Positions 27,571 through 36,327 of a stretch of DNA of 64,000 bases are shown piece after piece. The stretch comes from Kitasatospora kifunensis (GTDB taxonomy: Bacteria > Actinomycetota > Actinomycetes > Streptomycetales > Streptomycetaceae). The stretch is from contig NZ_JACHJV010000002.1 in NCBI RefSeq assembly GCF_014203855.1, forward strand, positions 868,001-932,000, in the 5' to 3' direction. Every line of letters begins with the position of its first letter. Position 1 is the stretch's first letter. The notes under the pieces are model-generated. The model did no database searches, had not been told where the DNA came from, and saw only the letters and a list, made by a program, of their open reading frames with translations. Made by a program: the position numbers and the translations under genes.

Positions 27571-28836
27571 TCAGGTGGCCGCGGCGGTGTGGCGCATGCG
27601 CTCCCGGCGGTGCGCGCCCTGTGCCACGACGTCGCGCAGCGTCCGGACGGCGGTGAGCGCGTCACGGTGCGAGACGTAGAGGGAGTTGAAGCCGAAGCGC
27701 AGCAGATTTGGCGCCCGCATGTCACCGATGACACCGCGCTCGGCCAGTGCCTCGATCAGCGAGTGGGCGTCGTCGTGCCGCAGAGCCACCTGGGCGCCAC
27801 GGCGCTCGGGGTCACGCGGGGTGACACACTCGAACTCCCGCTCGTCCAGCAGAGCGTCGACGCAGTCGATGAAGAATCCGGTCAGTGACTGGTTCTTGGT
27901 CCGTACCGCGTGCATATCGACGCCGTCGAAGGCGGTGAGCGCCGCTTCCAGCGTCAACAGGGACAGGACCGCGGGGGTGCCGATGCGGGCCCGGCCCATC
28001 CCGTCGGCCGGTGTGTAGGACCCCCTCATGTCGAAGGGCCTGGCGTGGCCGTTCCAGCCGGTCAGCGCCGGGTCGTACGAGGACTGGTGGCGTTCGGCGA
28101 CGTAGAGGAAGGCCGGGGCGCCGGGGCCGCCCGACAGGTACTTGTAACCGCATCCCACGGCGAGGTCGACGCCGAGGTCATCCAAGGCCACCGGCAGCGC
28201 CCCGGCCGCATGGCACAGGTCCCACAGAGCGAGCGCGCCGACCGCCTGCACGGCCTGGGTGAGGCCGGCCATGTCGTGGAGTTCACCCGTGCGGTAGTCG
28301 ACGGGGCCGTACGAGCACACGGCGACGCGCTCGCCGTGCTCGTCGAGGAAGGCGGGCAGCGCCCTGGCGGGGACCAGGCGTACTTCGAGACCGTGAAGGC
28401 GGGCCACCGAGTCGGCGGCGTACAGGTCGGTGGGGAAGTGCGCCGGGTCGGTGACCAGTAGCCTTCGGTCCGGCCGCAGCCGGGCGGCTGCGGTCAGCGC
28501 GTTGTGGAGCTGCACGCTGGTGGAGTCGCCGGCCACCGTCCTGCCGGGCGCCGCACCGATGAGCCGGCCGAGCGCGTCGCCCACGCGCAGCGGTGCTTGC
28601 CACCAGTCGTTCGTGTTCCACGATCGGATGAGGTCGGTGCCCCACTGCCGCTGTACGACGTCTTGCAGGGCGGCCGGTACGGCGGCGGGCAGGGCACCGA
28701 GTGAGTTGCCGTCGAGGTAGACGCAGTCCTCGGGGAGCAGGTACCGGCTCCGCAGCGGGGCCAGCGGGTCGGCCGCGTCGAGCGAGGCCGCGCGTGCCGC
28801 GAGAATCCCTGTGGCGGGGGGAGAGGTGACGGTCAC
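27571..28836 (-). CDS. kynU: Kynureninase (AntP-like)
   Basis: A 421-residue PLP enzyme that cleaves kynurenine to anthranilate and alanine. Visible: LDGNSLGALP near the start, WNTNDWWQAP, the PLP lysine region VGCGYKYLSGGPGAPAFLYV and the C-terminal NLLRFGFNSLYVSH. The start is GTG 28836 with GAAGGA 5 nt upstream; the frame is open far upstream but without family similarity. Together with the next two upstream genes it completes Trp to anthranilate, the precursor of the 3-aminosalicylate starter. Confidence 0.93.
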   Translation of the reverse strand: MTVTSPPATGILAARAASLDAADPLAPLRSRYLLPEDCVYLDGNSLGALPAAVPAALQDVVQRQWGTDLIRSWNTNDWWQAPLRVGDALGRLIGAAPGRTVAGDSTSVQLHNALTAAARLRPDRRLLVTDPAHFPTDLYAADSVARLHGLEVRLVPARALPAFLDEHGERVAVCSYGPVDYRTGELHDMAGLTQAVQAVGALALWDLCHAAGALPVALDDLGVDLAVGCGYKYLSGGPGAPAFLYVAERHQSSYDPALTGWNGHARPFDMRGSYTPADGMGRARIGTPAVLSLLTLEAALTAFDGVDMHAVRTKNQSLTGFFIDCVDALLDEREFECVTPRDPERRGAQVALRHDDAHSLIEALAERGVIGDMRAPNLLRFGFNSLYVSHRDALTAVRTLRDVVAQGAHRRERMRHTAAAT

Positions 28837-28898
28837 GGGGGTCCTTCGTTGGTGTGCTGGGGGTGTGCCGCCCGGCGGACGGTGCTGCGTCGGCGCGG

Positions 28899-29717
28899 TC
28901 AGGGGGTCCGGGGCCGGGCGTGCTGCGCGTGGAGCCGCCGCAGCAGGTCGACAAGGACCCGGCTGGCCTCGGAGCCGGGTTCGATGAAGGTGTAGTGGCC
29001 GATATCGGGCAGGCTGATCAGCTCCGCGTCGTGGTGTGCCGCCGCGTAGGTGTGGAACTGGTCGTGCGGCAGCTCCTCGTCGGCTGCGCCGTGCAGGATG
29101 ACGGTGGGGACGCCAGTGGTGCCCTTGGGGGTGACCAGGGTCAGTGGGTCCACCAGGGGCAGCCGGGCGTCCGCCGTCCCCGCGCCGCCGAGGAGTTGGA
29201 GCGCGGCGCCGTCGCTGAGATCGTCGCGGATCGCCCCGGCGAGGTCGGTGATGGGACCGAAACCGACCACGGCCGCGGGCAGCGTCGTGCTGTGCCAGGG
29301 GGAGTCGGGGGGCAGGAGGCCGCGGGCCGCGGCCCACAGCGCGAGGTGGCCGCCCGAGCAGTGCCCGGCCAGCACGAAAGGCCGGCCCTCGGTGAGCGTG
29401 TCGATGGCGAGCGCGATGTCGTCGAACGTGGCCGGGTAGCCGCCGGCGCCCCCCGAGCGGCGGAAGCCGGGCAGGATGGTGCTGATGCCCTGCCGCGCCA
29501 GGTGGGCGGCGAAAGGCGTCAGGTGCATGCGGTCGTAGCGCCAGTAGCCGCCGTGCAGCAGCATCACCAAGGGCGCGTCGGGGGCCTGCGCCGGCCACAT
29601 GTCGTAGACCTGGTGGGGATGGGGCCCGTAGGAGCCGTGGACGGGGGCCATGACTGGTTTCTGGCCGAGTACGCGGCGCTCTTCCTCCAGGGCGAACGGG
29701 GAAGGGGTCCTAGACAT
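28899..29717 (-). CDS. Kynurenine formamidase, alpha/beta-hydrolase type
   Basis: A protein of about 272 residues of the esterase/arylformamidase group: oxyanion motif LLHGGYW, nucleophile elbow AGHCSGGHLA, aspartate in ILHGAADEELP and histidine in LPDIGHYTF. It would hydrolyse N-formylkynurenine from the tryptophan dioxygenase. The chosen ATG at 29717 overlaps the dioxygenase stop by 8 nt; an in-frame ATG at 29750 is possible. As I recall, the standard antimycin clusters do not encode this step, so here the Trp-to-anthranilate branch is self-contained. Confidence 0.85.
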   Translation of the reverse strand: MSRTPSPFALEEERRVLGQKPVMAPVHGSYGPHPHQVYDMWPAQAPDAPLVMLLHGGYWRYDRMHLTPFAAHLARQGISTILPGFRRSGGAGGYPATFDDIALAIDTLTEGRPFVLAGHCSGGHLALWAAARGLLPPDSPWHSTTLPAAVVGFGPITDLAGAIRDDLSDGAALQLLGGAGTADARLPLVDPLTLVTPKGTTGVPTVILHGAADEELPHDQFHTYAAAHHDAELISLPDIGHYTFIEPGSEASRVLVDLLRRLHAQHARPRTP

Positions 29718-30555
29718 GGCTGCGGGCACTCCAGATCTCGGGGAAGACACGGCGCTCGGAGCGCTTCTCGAGCCAGGCCACGCCGGGGGAGCCGCCGCTC
29801 CCGGTCTTGGTGCCCATCGCGCGCCGTGTCGCGAACAGGTGGTCGCCGCGCCAGCGCTGGACCGACTCCGCGATGTCCGTCAGGAGTTCGCCCAGCGTCA
29901 CCAGCGGGTCGTCCTGAGGCCCGGCGTAGATTTGCCGCCAGGCCTCCTCCACGTCCGCTTCGAACGCGTACGCCTTGGCGTGGTCCCGTCCCAGCACGGC
30001 GTCGGGGACGGGGAGGCCGCGGCGGTGGAGGTGGGCCAGCACCGCGTCGTAGAGCGAGGGCTCGGCCAGGGAGTTCTCCAACTCCCGGTACACCTCAGGG
30101 TGGTTGCGGTGCGCCTGGATCAGTGAGCGGGACTTGTCGCCGAGCAGGAACTCCATGTGGCGGTACATCGCGGACTGGAAGCCCGACGCCGTTCCCAACA
30201 CGGGCCGGAAGCCATTGAATTGAGCTGGCGTCAGTTTGGCGATCGGTCGCCACGCCTCGTTGAGGGCCCGGTGGGCGTCGAGGCTGCGCCGCAGCGCGTC
30301 GAGCGCGGCCGGGAGCCGGTCCTCGTACAGGGCCTCCCTCGCCGTGCGCCATTCGTGCACGATGAGGGTGAACCACAGCTCCATGACCTGCGTGGTCACG
30401 ATGAAGGACATCTCACCGGGTGCGTCGGACAAGGGCTGCTGAAGGGAGTTGAGCAGGGAGGCGTGCACGTACGACTCATACGGGGGAGGGCCGAGGTAGG
30501 TGAGGTCGGGGTCGCCCTCCTGCACGGCGTACGGGCACTGCGAAACGGTCGACAT
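29710..30555 (-). CDS. Tryptophan 2,3-dioxygenase (AntN-like)
   Basis: A 281-residue haem dioxygenase opening the indole ring of Trp to N-formylkynurenine. Family signatures: YESYVHASLLNSLQQP, MELWFTLIVHEW, and GTASGFQSAMYRHMEFLLGD. The start is ATG 30555 (MSTVSQCPYA) with GGAG 5 nt before it; an upstream in-frame codon at 30600 lacks a site. The 3' end overlaps the formamidase start. First committed step toward the anthranilate starter. Confidence 0.92.
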   Translation of the reverse strand: MSTVSQCPYAVQEGDPDLTYLGPPPYESYVHASLLNSLQQPLSDAPGEMSFIVTTQVMELWFTLIVHEWRTAREALYEDRLPAALDALRRSLDAHRALNEAWRPIAKLTPAQFNGFRPVLGTASGFQSAMYRHMEFLLGDKSRSLIQAHRNHPEVYRELENSLAEPSLYDAVLAHLHRRGLPVPDAVLGRDHAKAYAFEADVEEAWRQIYAGPQDDPLVTLGELLTDIAESVQRWRGDHLFATRRAMGTKTGSGGSPGVAWLEKRSERRVFPEIWSARSHV

Positions 30556-30610
30556 GGGGTCTCCTGAGGAAGGTGTCGGGGTGCCGGGAAAGCCGGGCAC
30601 CAGGGCGTGC

Positions 30611-31741
30611 TCAGATGTCGAAGTCCAGTTCCACCGTGGCGGAGCGCGGTACGGCGCGGCAGGTCAGGACGTAGCCGTCGGCCGGCTCCTCGGGTCCGGG
30701 GCCGGAGCGCGGCGGCGCCGTCATGGCGGAACCGGAGACGACCTTCGCCCGGCAGGTGCCGCACAGGCCCGCACGGCACGAGTAGGGGGCCTCGGGCCGC
30801 ACCCTGACGACGGTGTCGAGGAGCGAGCGGTCCGCGGGGTCGGTCGTGGCGGTCGTCGTGCGTCCCCCGAGGCGCACGGTGATCCGTCGGCTCGGTGAGG
30901 CCGGGACCAGGGGCGGCGGTCGGGACGCGCGGTCAGCGGCGGCGAAGAGCTCCAGGCGCACCCGGTCCGGGCCGGCTCCCCATCGCAGGAGCGCTTCCCG
31001 GGCCGTGGTGACCAGTCCCAGGGGGCCGCACAGGTAGAAGTGGACGTCGTCCTGCTCGGGGTCGGCCTCCAGTAGGCAGAGCAGGGCCCGCAACCGGTCG
31101 GCGTCTATGCGTCCGCGGAGCAGACTGGCCGCTTGCGTCTCGCGCGATAGGACGTGCAGGACGCAAAAGCGCCCCACATGGCCGTCCTTGAGGTCGGACA
31201 GCTCTTCGGAGAGCAGCGCTGACCGGGCGTCCCGGCTGGCGTGCAGCAGGGACACCCGGCAGGACGGGTCGTCTCGCAGGGCTGCCGCCGCCATGGCCAG
31301 CAGCGGTGTGACACCGCTTCCGCCCGCGACCATGACGTGGTGGACGCCGGGGCGGTCGGTCAGCCGAAAGCTCCCGGCGGGCGGCGCGACGTCGAGGGTG
31401 TCGCCCTCGGCCAGCACCCGGTGCGCGTGGTCGGCGAAGCCCCCGGGGCCGAGCCGTTTGACCACTAGGCGCAGCGCGGTCGGTTCGCCAGGTGGCGGGC
31501 AGGCCGAGTAGGTGCGGCGCAGTTCCTGGCCGTCCACGCGGTGGCGCACGGTGACGTGCTGACCCGCCCGGAAGGCGAAGGCGGAGGCCGCAGCTGCGGG
31601 GACGGCGAGCGTGACGGCCACCGCGTCCGCGGTCGGCCGCTCCAGCCGGGTCACCCGTAGCCGGTGCCAGGCGCTGCGGGGGACGGTGGGCTCCATGCCG
31701 TCGATTGGGTGGGGCATGGTCGAACGTATGGGCGTGCTCAT
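30611..31741 (-). CDS. PaaE-type oxidoreductase of the ring-oxidising multicomponent oxygenase (AntL-like)
   Basis: A 376-residue electron-transfer protein: FAD domain (RRTYSACPPP), NADP domain (GGSGVTPLLAMA, YLCGPLGLV) and a C-terminal plant-type 2Fe-2S ferredoxin domain with CRAGLCGTC plus a fourth cysteine in YVLTCRAV. It passes electrons from NAD(P)H to the di-iron subunit. ATG 31741 directly follows the paaD-like stop, with AGGA 8 nt upstream. In antimycin clusters the equivalent AntL works with AntH-K on anthranilyl-ACP. Confidence 0.9.
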   Translation of the reverse strand: MSTPIRSTMPHPIDGMEPTVPRSAWHRLRVTRLERPTADAVAVTLAVPAAAASAFAFRAGQHVTVRHRVDGQELRRTYSACPPPGEPTALRLVVKRLGPGGFADHAHRVLAEGDTLDVAPPAGSFRLTDRPGVHHVMVAGGSGVTPLLAMAAAALRDDPSCRVSLLHASRDARSALLSEELSDLKDGHVGRFCVLHVLSRETQAASLLRGRIDADRLRALLCLLEADPEQDDVHFYLCGPLGLVTTAREALLRWGAGPDRVRLELFAAADRASRPPPLVPASPSRRITVRLGGRTTTATTDPADRSLLDTVVRVRPEAPYSCRAGLCGTCRAKVVSGSAMTAPPRSGPGPEEPADGYVLTCRAVPRSATVELDFDI

Positions 31742-32242
31742 TCACACGGTCCTGAATCGGGGGAAGGTCTCCTTGCAACCGGTGCACACCACGATGACCT
31801 GACACCGGGTCGCGCCGAAGAGGCTTTGCGGGCGCGTCGCGGTGCAACCGCAGTTGGGGCAGGGGGCGCCCGTCCCGAGCCGCAGGGGCAGCGGTGCGCC
31901 GACCGGCGCCGGAGGCGCGATACCGTGCTCGGCGAGCTTGCGCCGTCCGTAGGCGCTGATCCACTCCGAGGACCAGGCCGGGGAGAGGACCTGGCGCACG
32001 CGGCCCTCCGGATGGCCGCACGCGGCGAGCACGTCACGGATGTCGGACTCGATCTCCGGCATGGCCGGGCAGCCGAGGAAGGTGGGGGTGATCTCAACCT
32101 CGATGACGCCGTCCTGCGCCGGGCCGACGGACCGGATGACGCCCAGGGCGCCCAGGGAGACCATGGGGAGCTCCGGGTCGGGGACCGCTTCCACACGGAC
32201 CCTGACATCGGCTGGCGACAGCCGGGGGGCGGGCGGGTTCAC
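31742..32242 (-). CDS. PaaD-type iron-sulfur maturation protein (AntK-like)
   Basis: A 166-residue DUF59/MIP18-like protein: the N-terminal VPDPELPMVSLGALGVIRSV and FLGCPAMPEIE are typical of PaaD, and the C-terminus carries a zinc-ribbon-like pair (PCPNCG and CTGCKETF). PaaD proteins help assemble the metal centres of the oxygenase. The start is GTG 32242, overlapping the paaC-like stop (GTGA). Confidence 0.9.
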   Translation of the reverse strand: MNPPAPRLSPADVRVRVEAVPDPELPMVSLGALGVIRSVGPAQDGVIEVEITPTFLGCPAMPEIESDIRDVLAACGHPEGRVRQVLSPAWSSEWISAYGRRKLAEHGIAPPAPVGAPLPLRLGTGAPCPNCGCTATRPQSLFGATRCQVIVVCTGCKETFPRFRTV

Positions 32243-33024
32243 CAGGTGCCTCCAGGGTGGGCGCAGCGCACTTCCCGGAGCTCCGCTACCAGGTCGCCGA
32301 AGGTGGCGGTGTGCGCGCCGCGGCGGCCGCCGCATTGGTGCCCCGTCACGGTGGGCATCCGCAGGCCGGCCTGCGCCAGTACGGTCGTCATCTCCCTTTC
32401 CCAGGATTCCCGCAGGGTCGTCGGCGAGGCGACCGCCCCGTGCTCGGCCAGGCGCCGTACGAGAGCATCGGCCTCGAAGAGTTCGTCGGTGTAGGGCCAG
32501 ACCCTGTCCAGGGCCGCCTGCAACCGCCGCTTGCTCTGCGGGGTGCCGTGGGCAAGGCACGCGACCCAGCGGTCCGCGTGGCTCCGGTGATACCGCGTCT
32601 CCTCGACAGCCCGCTCGGCGAGAGCGGCCAACTCCGGGTCGGCCGCGCCGCGCAGGGCGGTGTGCAGCAGCAGACAGTGGTGCGTCCAGACCAACTGACG
32701 GGCGATAAGGTCGGCGAAATCGCCCTTCGGCAGCTCCACCAGCAGTACGTTGCGGAACTCCGAAGGCTCGCGGCCGTAGGCGAGGTCGTCCTCGTCGCGT
32801 CCGGTGCCGTCGTGCCGGCCGCTCTGGGCGTACAGGACGCGGGCCTGGCCGAGCAGGTCGAGGGCGATGTTGGACAGGGCGAGGTCCTCTTCCACCGTCG
32901 GCGCGTGGGTGATCCACTCGCACAGCCGCTGGGCGAGGACCAGCGCGTCGTCCCCAAGGCGCAGCGTGTACGCGGCGAGGTCACGGCACAGGAGGGTGTC
33001 GCCGTAGGTGTCCGTCTCAGGCAT
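32239..33024 (-). CDS. PaaC-type structural subunit (AntJ-like)
   Basis: A 261-residue ferritin-like protein (LRLGDDALVLAQRLCEW, LSNIALDLLGQARVLYAQ, VEETRYHRSHADRWV) that forms the inactive partner subunit of the di-iron oxygenase. The start is ATG 33024 (MPETDTYG), overlapping the end of the paaB-like gene by 8 nt. Confidence 0.92.
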   Translation of the reverse strand: MPETDTYGDTLLCRDLAAYTLRLGDDALVLAQRLCEWITHAPTVEEDLALSNIALDLLGQARVLYAQSGRHDGTGRDEDDLAYGREPSEFRNVLLVELPKGDFADLIARQLVWTHHCLLLHTALRGAADPELAALAERAVEETRYHRSHADRWVACLAHGTPQSKRRLQAALDRVWPYTDELFEADALVRRLAEHGAVASPTTLRESWEREMTTVLAQAGLRMPTVTGHQCGGRRGAHTATFGDLVAELREVRCAHPGGTW

Positions 33025-33316
33025 GTCCGTCCCCCTCGTGCAGCGGCACGTAGTCATCCGGGTACCGGAAGGGCCTGTCCTGCGCGTTGCTGAAGACCAT
33101 GGGCTTCTCGGCAGGGGAGGCGGCCCTGATCGCGTCCGAGGGCACCACCCACAGCGAGGCGGGGTCGTCCCTGCGGGTGAAGAGGTCCCGGGCGTGGGCG
33201 AGCGCGGTGTCGGAGTCGATGCCCCGCACCGAACCGACGTGCTGGTGGGACATGCCGCGTCGCATTCGTACGAACACTTCCCAGGTCGCGTTCGACATCG
33301 TGCCGATCCGGCTCAT
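33017..33316 (-). CDS. PaaB-type subunit (AntI-like)
   Basis: A 99-residue protein (WEVFVRMRRGMSHQHVGSVR, LWVVPSDAIRA), the small subunit of the PaaA-C complex and of normal length. ATG 33316 overlaps the paaA-like stop as ATGA, with GAGGGG upstream; an internal Met at 33298 is the other candidate. Confidence 0.92.
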   Translation of the reverse strand: MSRIGTMSNATWEVFVRMRRGMSHQHVGSVRGIDSDTALAHARDLFTRRDDPASLWVVPSDAIRAASPAEKPMVFSNAQDRPFRYPDDYVPLHEGDGHA

Positions 33317-34311
33317 AGCGTGTTCCCCTCGCCGTAGGCGCCGCCCCGGGCCGCGTAGGCGTCGGCCGCCTCGCGGACCCAGGCGCCGTTCTCGTGTGCC
33401 GTCACCCGGCGAGCCACTCGGCGGGCGGCGCACTCAGCGCCCGCAGCGACCGCGTCGCGGTACGTACTCCAGTCCACCGGGGTGAAGTCGTAGTGCCCGC
33501 GATCCTCGTTCCACCGGATCCGCGGATCGGGGAGGGGCAGACCAAGCCGTTCTGCCTGCGGCACGCAAATGTCGACGAACCGTTGGCGCAGCTCGTCGTT
33601 GGTGTGCTGTTTGATCCGCCACGCCATGGAGCGGCGGGTGACGGCGGCGCCCAGGGCCGCCGTCCGCGAGTGCGTGCCACCGACGGTGGTGTCGGGCGGG
33701 CCGAACATGAGCGCCACGGCCGGAAGCCACCAGCGGTCCACCGCGTCCTGGGCCATCCGCTTCTGCCCCGGGGTGCCCCGACTCAGCGACCACAGCACGT
33801 CGTAGCCCTGGCGGACGTGGAAGGTCTCCTCCAGACAGACCCGGCGCATGGCACGGGCGTAGGGCCCGTAGGACGTGCGGCACAACGGCGCCTGGTTGAC
33901 CACGGCGGCGCCATCCGTGAGCCAGGCGATGGCCCCGGTGTCGGCCCAGGTCGCGGCCGGGACGTTGAATGTGGCGGAGTGGTGCTGCTGTCCCCGGTGC
34001 AGGGCGTCGAGCAGGTCCTCGCGTCGCGTCCCGAGCGTCTCGGCGGCCGCGTACAGGTAAAGACCGTGCCCCGCCTCGTCCTGCACCTTGGCCAGCAGGC
34101 TCGCCTTTCGGCGCAGGGAGGGGGCCCGAGTGAGCCAACTCCCCTCCGGCTGCATGCCGATGATCTCGGAGTGGGCGTGCTGGGCGATCTGACGGATCAG
34201 CATGCGTCGGTAGCCGTCGGGCATGTCGTCGTCCGGCTCGATGCTCTCGCCGGCGGCGATGAGGTCGTCAAAGTGTGGTGAGTTGCCGTCCGACACCGGT
34301 GGCGTGGTCAC
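33313..34311 (-). CDS. PaaA-type di-iron catalytic subunit (AntH-like)
   Basis: A 332-residue ferritin-fold oxygenase with the carboxylate/histidine di-iron ligands visible in AQHAHSEIIGMQPEG, KVQDEAGHGLYLY and RVCLEETFHVRQGYD. PaaA normally epoxidises phenylacetyl-CoA; the antimycin homologue AntH, with I-L, turns anthranilyl-S-ACP into 3-aminosalicylyl-S-ACP. The absence of other phenylacetate genes (paaFGHJKZ) and the presence of Trp-to-anthranilate genes favour the second role. The start is GTG 34311 with GAAGGAG about 11 nt upstream. First gene of a ten-gene minus-strand operon. Confidence 0.92.
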   Translation of the reverse strand: MTTPPVSDGNSPHFDDLIAAGESIEPDDDMPDGYRRMLIRQIAQHAHSEIIGMQPEGSWLTRAPSLRRKASLLAKVQDEAGHGLYLYAAAETLGTRREDLLDALHRGQQHHSATFNVPAATWADTGAIAWLTDGAAVVNQAPLCRTSYGPYARAMRRVCLEETFHVRQGYDVLWSLSRGTPGQKRMAQDAVDRWWLPAVALMFGPPDTTVGGTHSRTAALGAAVTRRSMAWRIKQHTNDELRQRFVDICVPQAERLGLPLPDPRIRWNEDRGHYDFTPVDWSTYRDAVAAGAECAARRVARRVTAHENGAWVREAADAYAARGGAYGEGNTL

Positions 34312-34606
34312 GATGATGTCTGCTCCTTCCCGCGAGGCGGGGATCCAGGAACGAGCGCGGTCGTCCCAGGGCGTTGCCCCAGTGGGGTGCTGTTACCCGT
34401 GAAAGAGCCCCCACGGGCCCGTGACAATCCCTGCCATACGTGACTCCGGGAGTGATGTATCCCACAGAGAACGCGGGGAAGGTCGGGACGCCGCCACGCC
34501 TCTTCACGGATGAGGGGCCCCTGTGGTCCATGTGACGAAACACGGGCGCACCGCACCGTGGTGCCGACGAGCGGCGCCGCATGTGCCAGGACTTGGAGAA
34601 ACAGGC
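34312..34606. promoter_or_regulatory. Divergent promoter region, oxygenase operon / ACP operon
   Basis: This 295-bp region separates the ten-gene minus operon from the ACP-ligase-PPTase plus operon and has no gene. It contains a perfect 12-bp palindrome CACGGGCCCGTG at 34412-34423. In antimycin clusters the matching antG/antH intergenic region holds the promoters recognised by AntA. I did not identify the -35/-10 elements with confidence. Confidence 0.6.
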
Positions 34607-34858
34607 ATGAGTATCGTGCGAGAGATGTTGGTGGAACTGACCGGCGCTCCGGAGTTCACGGAGAGCATCGGTGACGACGTCGACCTTGGCGCCAGCGGCA
34701 TCGACTCCGGTGACCTGGTCCGCCTCGTCCTGCTGATCGAGCAGCGCACGGGAGCGGAAGTCACCGCGGAGGAGATGGAGCAACTGGTCACCCTCGCCGA
34801 CTACGAGCGTTTCGTGGCCGGGCGCAGCGATGCGGGCCTCGAAGCCGAGCGCGCCTGA
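34607..34858 (+). CDS. antG: Acyl carrier protein (AntG-like)
   Basis: An 83-residue carrier protein with the phosphopantetheine serine in GIDSGDLVRL (residue 34). The start is ATG 34607 behind GGAG; longer in-frame versions lack a ribosome-binding site. The last base of its stop is the first of the ligase ATG. It probably carries anthranilate during oxidation to 3-aminosalicylate. Confidence 0.92.
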   Translation: MSIVREMLVELTGAPEFTESIGDDVDLGASGIDSGDLVRLVLLIEQRTGAEVTAEEMEQLVTLADYERFVAGRSDAGLEAERA

Positions 34859-36327
34859 TGTGGCTGACTCAACTGCTGGACCGCAACGTCCAGTGCTTCC
34901 CCGACCGTGCGGCCGTGGTGGACCGGGACCGGTCGCTCACCTGGACCGCCTTCCGGGAGCGGACCTCGTCCGTGGCCCGCGGCCTCGCCGCGATGGGGAT
35001 CCGACGCGGTGACCGGGTCGCGATCCTCTCCCGGGACCGCGTCGAGGTCATGGAGAGCTACTTCGCCCTGGCCCGGCTTGGCGCTCTGTTCGTACCGGTC
35101 AACCACAGCCTGACCCCCACCGAGGTGACAGGCATCGTCGAGCGCACCGGGGCGGTCGCCGTCATCGGCGAATCCCTGTTGCTGGAACGCCATCCAGACC
35201 TCCCCGTACGGTGGCGCATCGCCCTGGACGGGCCGCAGTTCACGGCTCTCGGTGACGGGGGCGGCCCGCATCTGCCCCCGGTTCCCGACGACGCCCCGGC
35301 GGCCATCCTGCACACCTCGGCGACCACGGGCCAGGCGAAGGGCGTCACCGTCGACCACGCCTCCTTCCGGGCCATCGCGCTCGGCTGGCTGGCGGCGGCG
35401 CGGCCGACGGACGACATGGTGCTGGTCAACTGCTGCCCGCTCTACCACGGCAGCATGGTGGTGTCGCTGACCTACATGGCGGCGGGCGCCACCCTGGTGC
35501 TGGTGCCTGGCTTCAAGCCGCAGACCGCCCTGGCCGCGATCGCGGACAACCAGGCCACCCACATCTGGCTCGTCCCACAGATGCTGCGCTTCCTGCTACG
35601 GGCCAAGTCCCTGGACGGCACCGACCTTTCGAGCCTGCGGGAGGTGCTGTACGGCGCGGCCCCGATGCCCGCGGACCTCTACGCGGAGGCTGCCGAGAGC
35701 CTCGGCTGCGGGTTCCGGCAGGTCTACGGGATGACCGAGGTGGGCGGCCCTTTCGTCACCCTCGGCCCGGACGAGCACCCGGCCCCGGAGCACATGCAGG
35801 AGGTCCTGCCGAGCGGACGGGTCATCCCCGGCATGTCGGTACGCGTCCTCGACCCGCACGGCGCCGAGTCCGCCACCGGCGGCATCGGCGAGATCCACGT
35901 CCGGGGCCCCGGCGTCATGCAGGGGTACTGGGGCGACGAGGCGGCCACGCGGGCCGTCACGGTCGACGGCTGGACCAGGACCGGTGACCTCGGCTTCCTC
36001 GACGAGGAGGGCCGGATCCACCTGGTCGACCGCATGAAAGACCTGATCATCAGAGCCGGGTTGAACGTCTACCCCATGGAGGTGGAGCGGGCGCTGCACA
36101 CCCACCCGGCCGTGCTCGACGAGGCCGTCATCGGAGTCCCGGACGAGGACTACGGCGAGGTTCCCGTCGCCTTCGTGGTGGCTGACGGATCGGTGGACGA
36201 GTCCGATCTGATGCGCCACCTCGTGGGCAGGCTGGCTCCGTACAAGCGCCCCCGGCGCATCGAGTTCGTCTCCACGGTGCCGCGCAACCCGGCCGGGAAG
36301 ATCCTCAAGAAACTCCTCCGTACATGA
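34858..36327 (+). CDS. antF: Acyl/aryl-CoA ligase family adenylating enzyme (AntF-like)
   Basis: A 489-residue ANL enzyme: LHTSATTGQAKGVTVDHA (P-loop), YGMTEVGG, WTRTGDLGFLDEEGRIHLVD and the catalytic lysine in RNPAGKILKKLL. Overlap with the ACP stop (TGATG) shows tight coupling. By context it activates anthranilate and loads it on the preceding ACP, as AntF does. Confidence 0.9.
   Translation: MWLTQLLDRNVQCFPDRAAVVDRDRSLTWTAFRERTSSVARGLAAMGIRRGDRVAILSRDRVEVMESYFALARLGALFVPVNHSLTPTEVTGIVERTGAVAVIGESLLLERHPDLPVRWRIALDGPQFTALGDGGGPHLPPVPDDAPAAILHTSATTGQAKGVTVDHASFRAIALGWLAAARPTDDMVLVNCCPLYHGSMVVSLTYMAAGATLVLVPGFKPQTALAAIADNQATHIWLVPQMLRFLLRAKSLDGTDLSSLREVLYGAAPMPADLYAEAAESLGCGFRQVYGMTEVGGPFVTLGPDEHPAPEHMQEVLPSGRVIPGMSVRVLDPHGAESATGGIGEIHVRGPGVMQGYWGDEAATRAVTVDGWTRTGDLGFLDEEGRIHLVDRMKDLIIRAGLNVYPMEVERALHTHPAVLDEAVIGVPDEDYGEVPVAFVVADGSVDESDLMRHLVGRLAPYKRPRRIEFVSTVPRNPAGKILKKLLRT

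Noticed and set aside
24308..28461. Long plus-strand frames opposite FAAL, Ccr and kynureninase
   Set aside because: Antisense shadows without recognisable domains, in high-GC DNA where such frames are expected.
28837..29598. Long N-terminal extension of kynureninase
   Set aside because: The frame is open but the extra 250 residues are Arg/Pro/Ala-rich, antisense to the formamidase frame usage, and GTG 28836 has a good ribosome-binding site.
30611..34311. Phenylacetate degradation operon
   Set aside because: The five subunits are PaaABCDE-like, but no paaF, G, H, J, K or Z gene is present; the same operon encodes Trp-to-anthranilate enzymes and it is divergent from an ACP-ligase-PPTase set, which fits the antimycin oxygenase instead.
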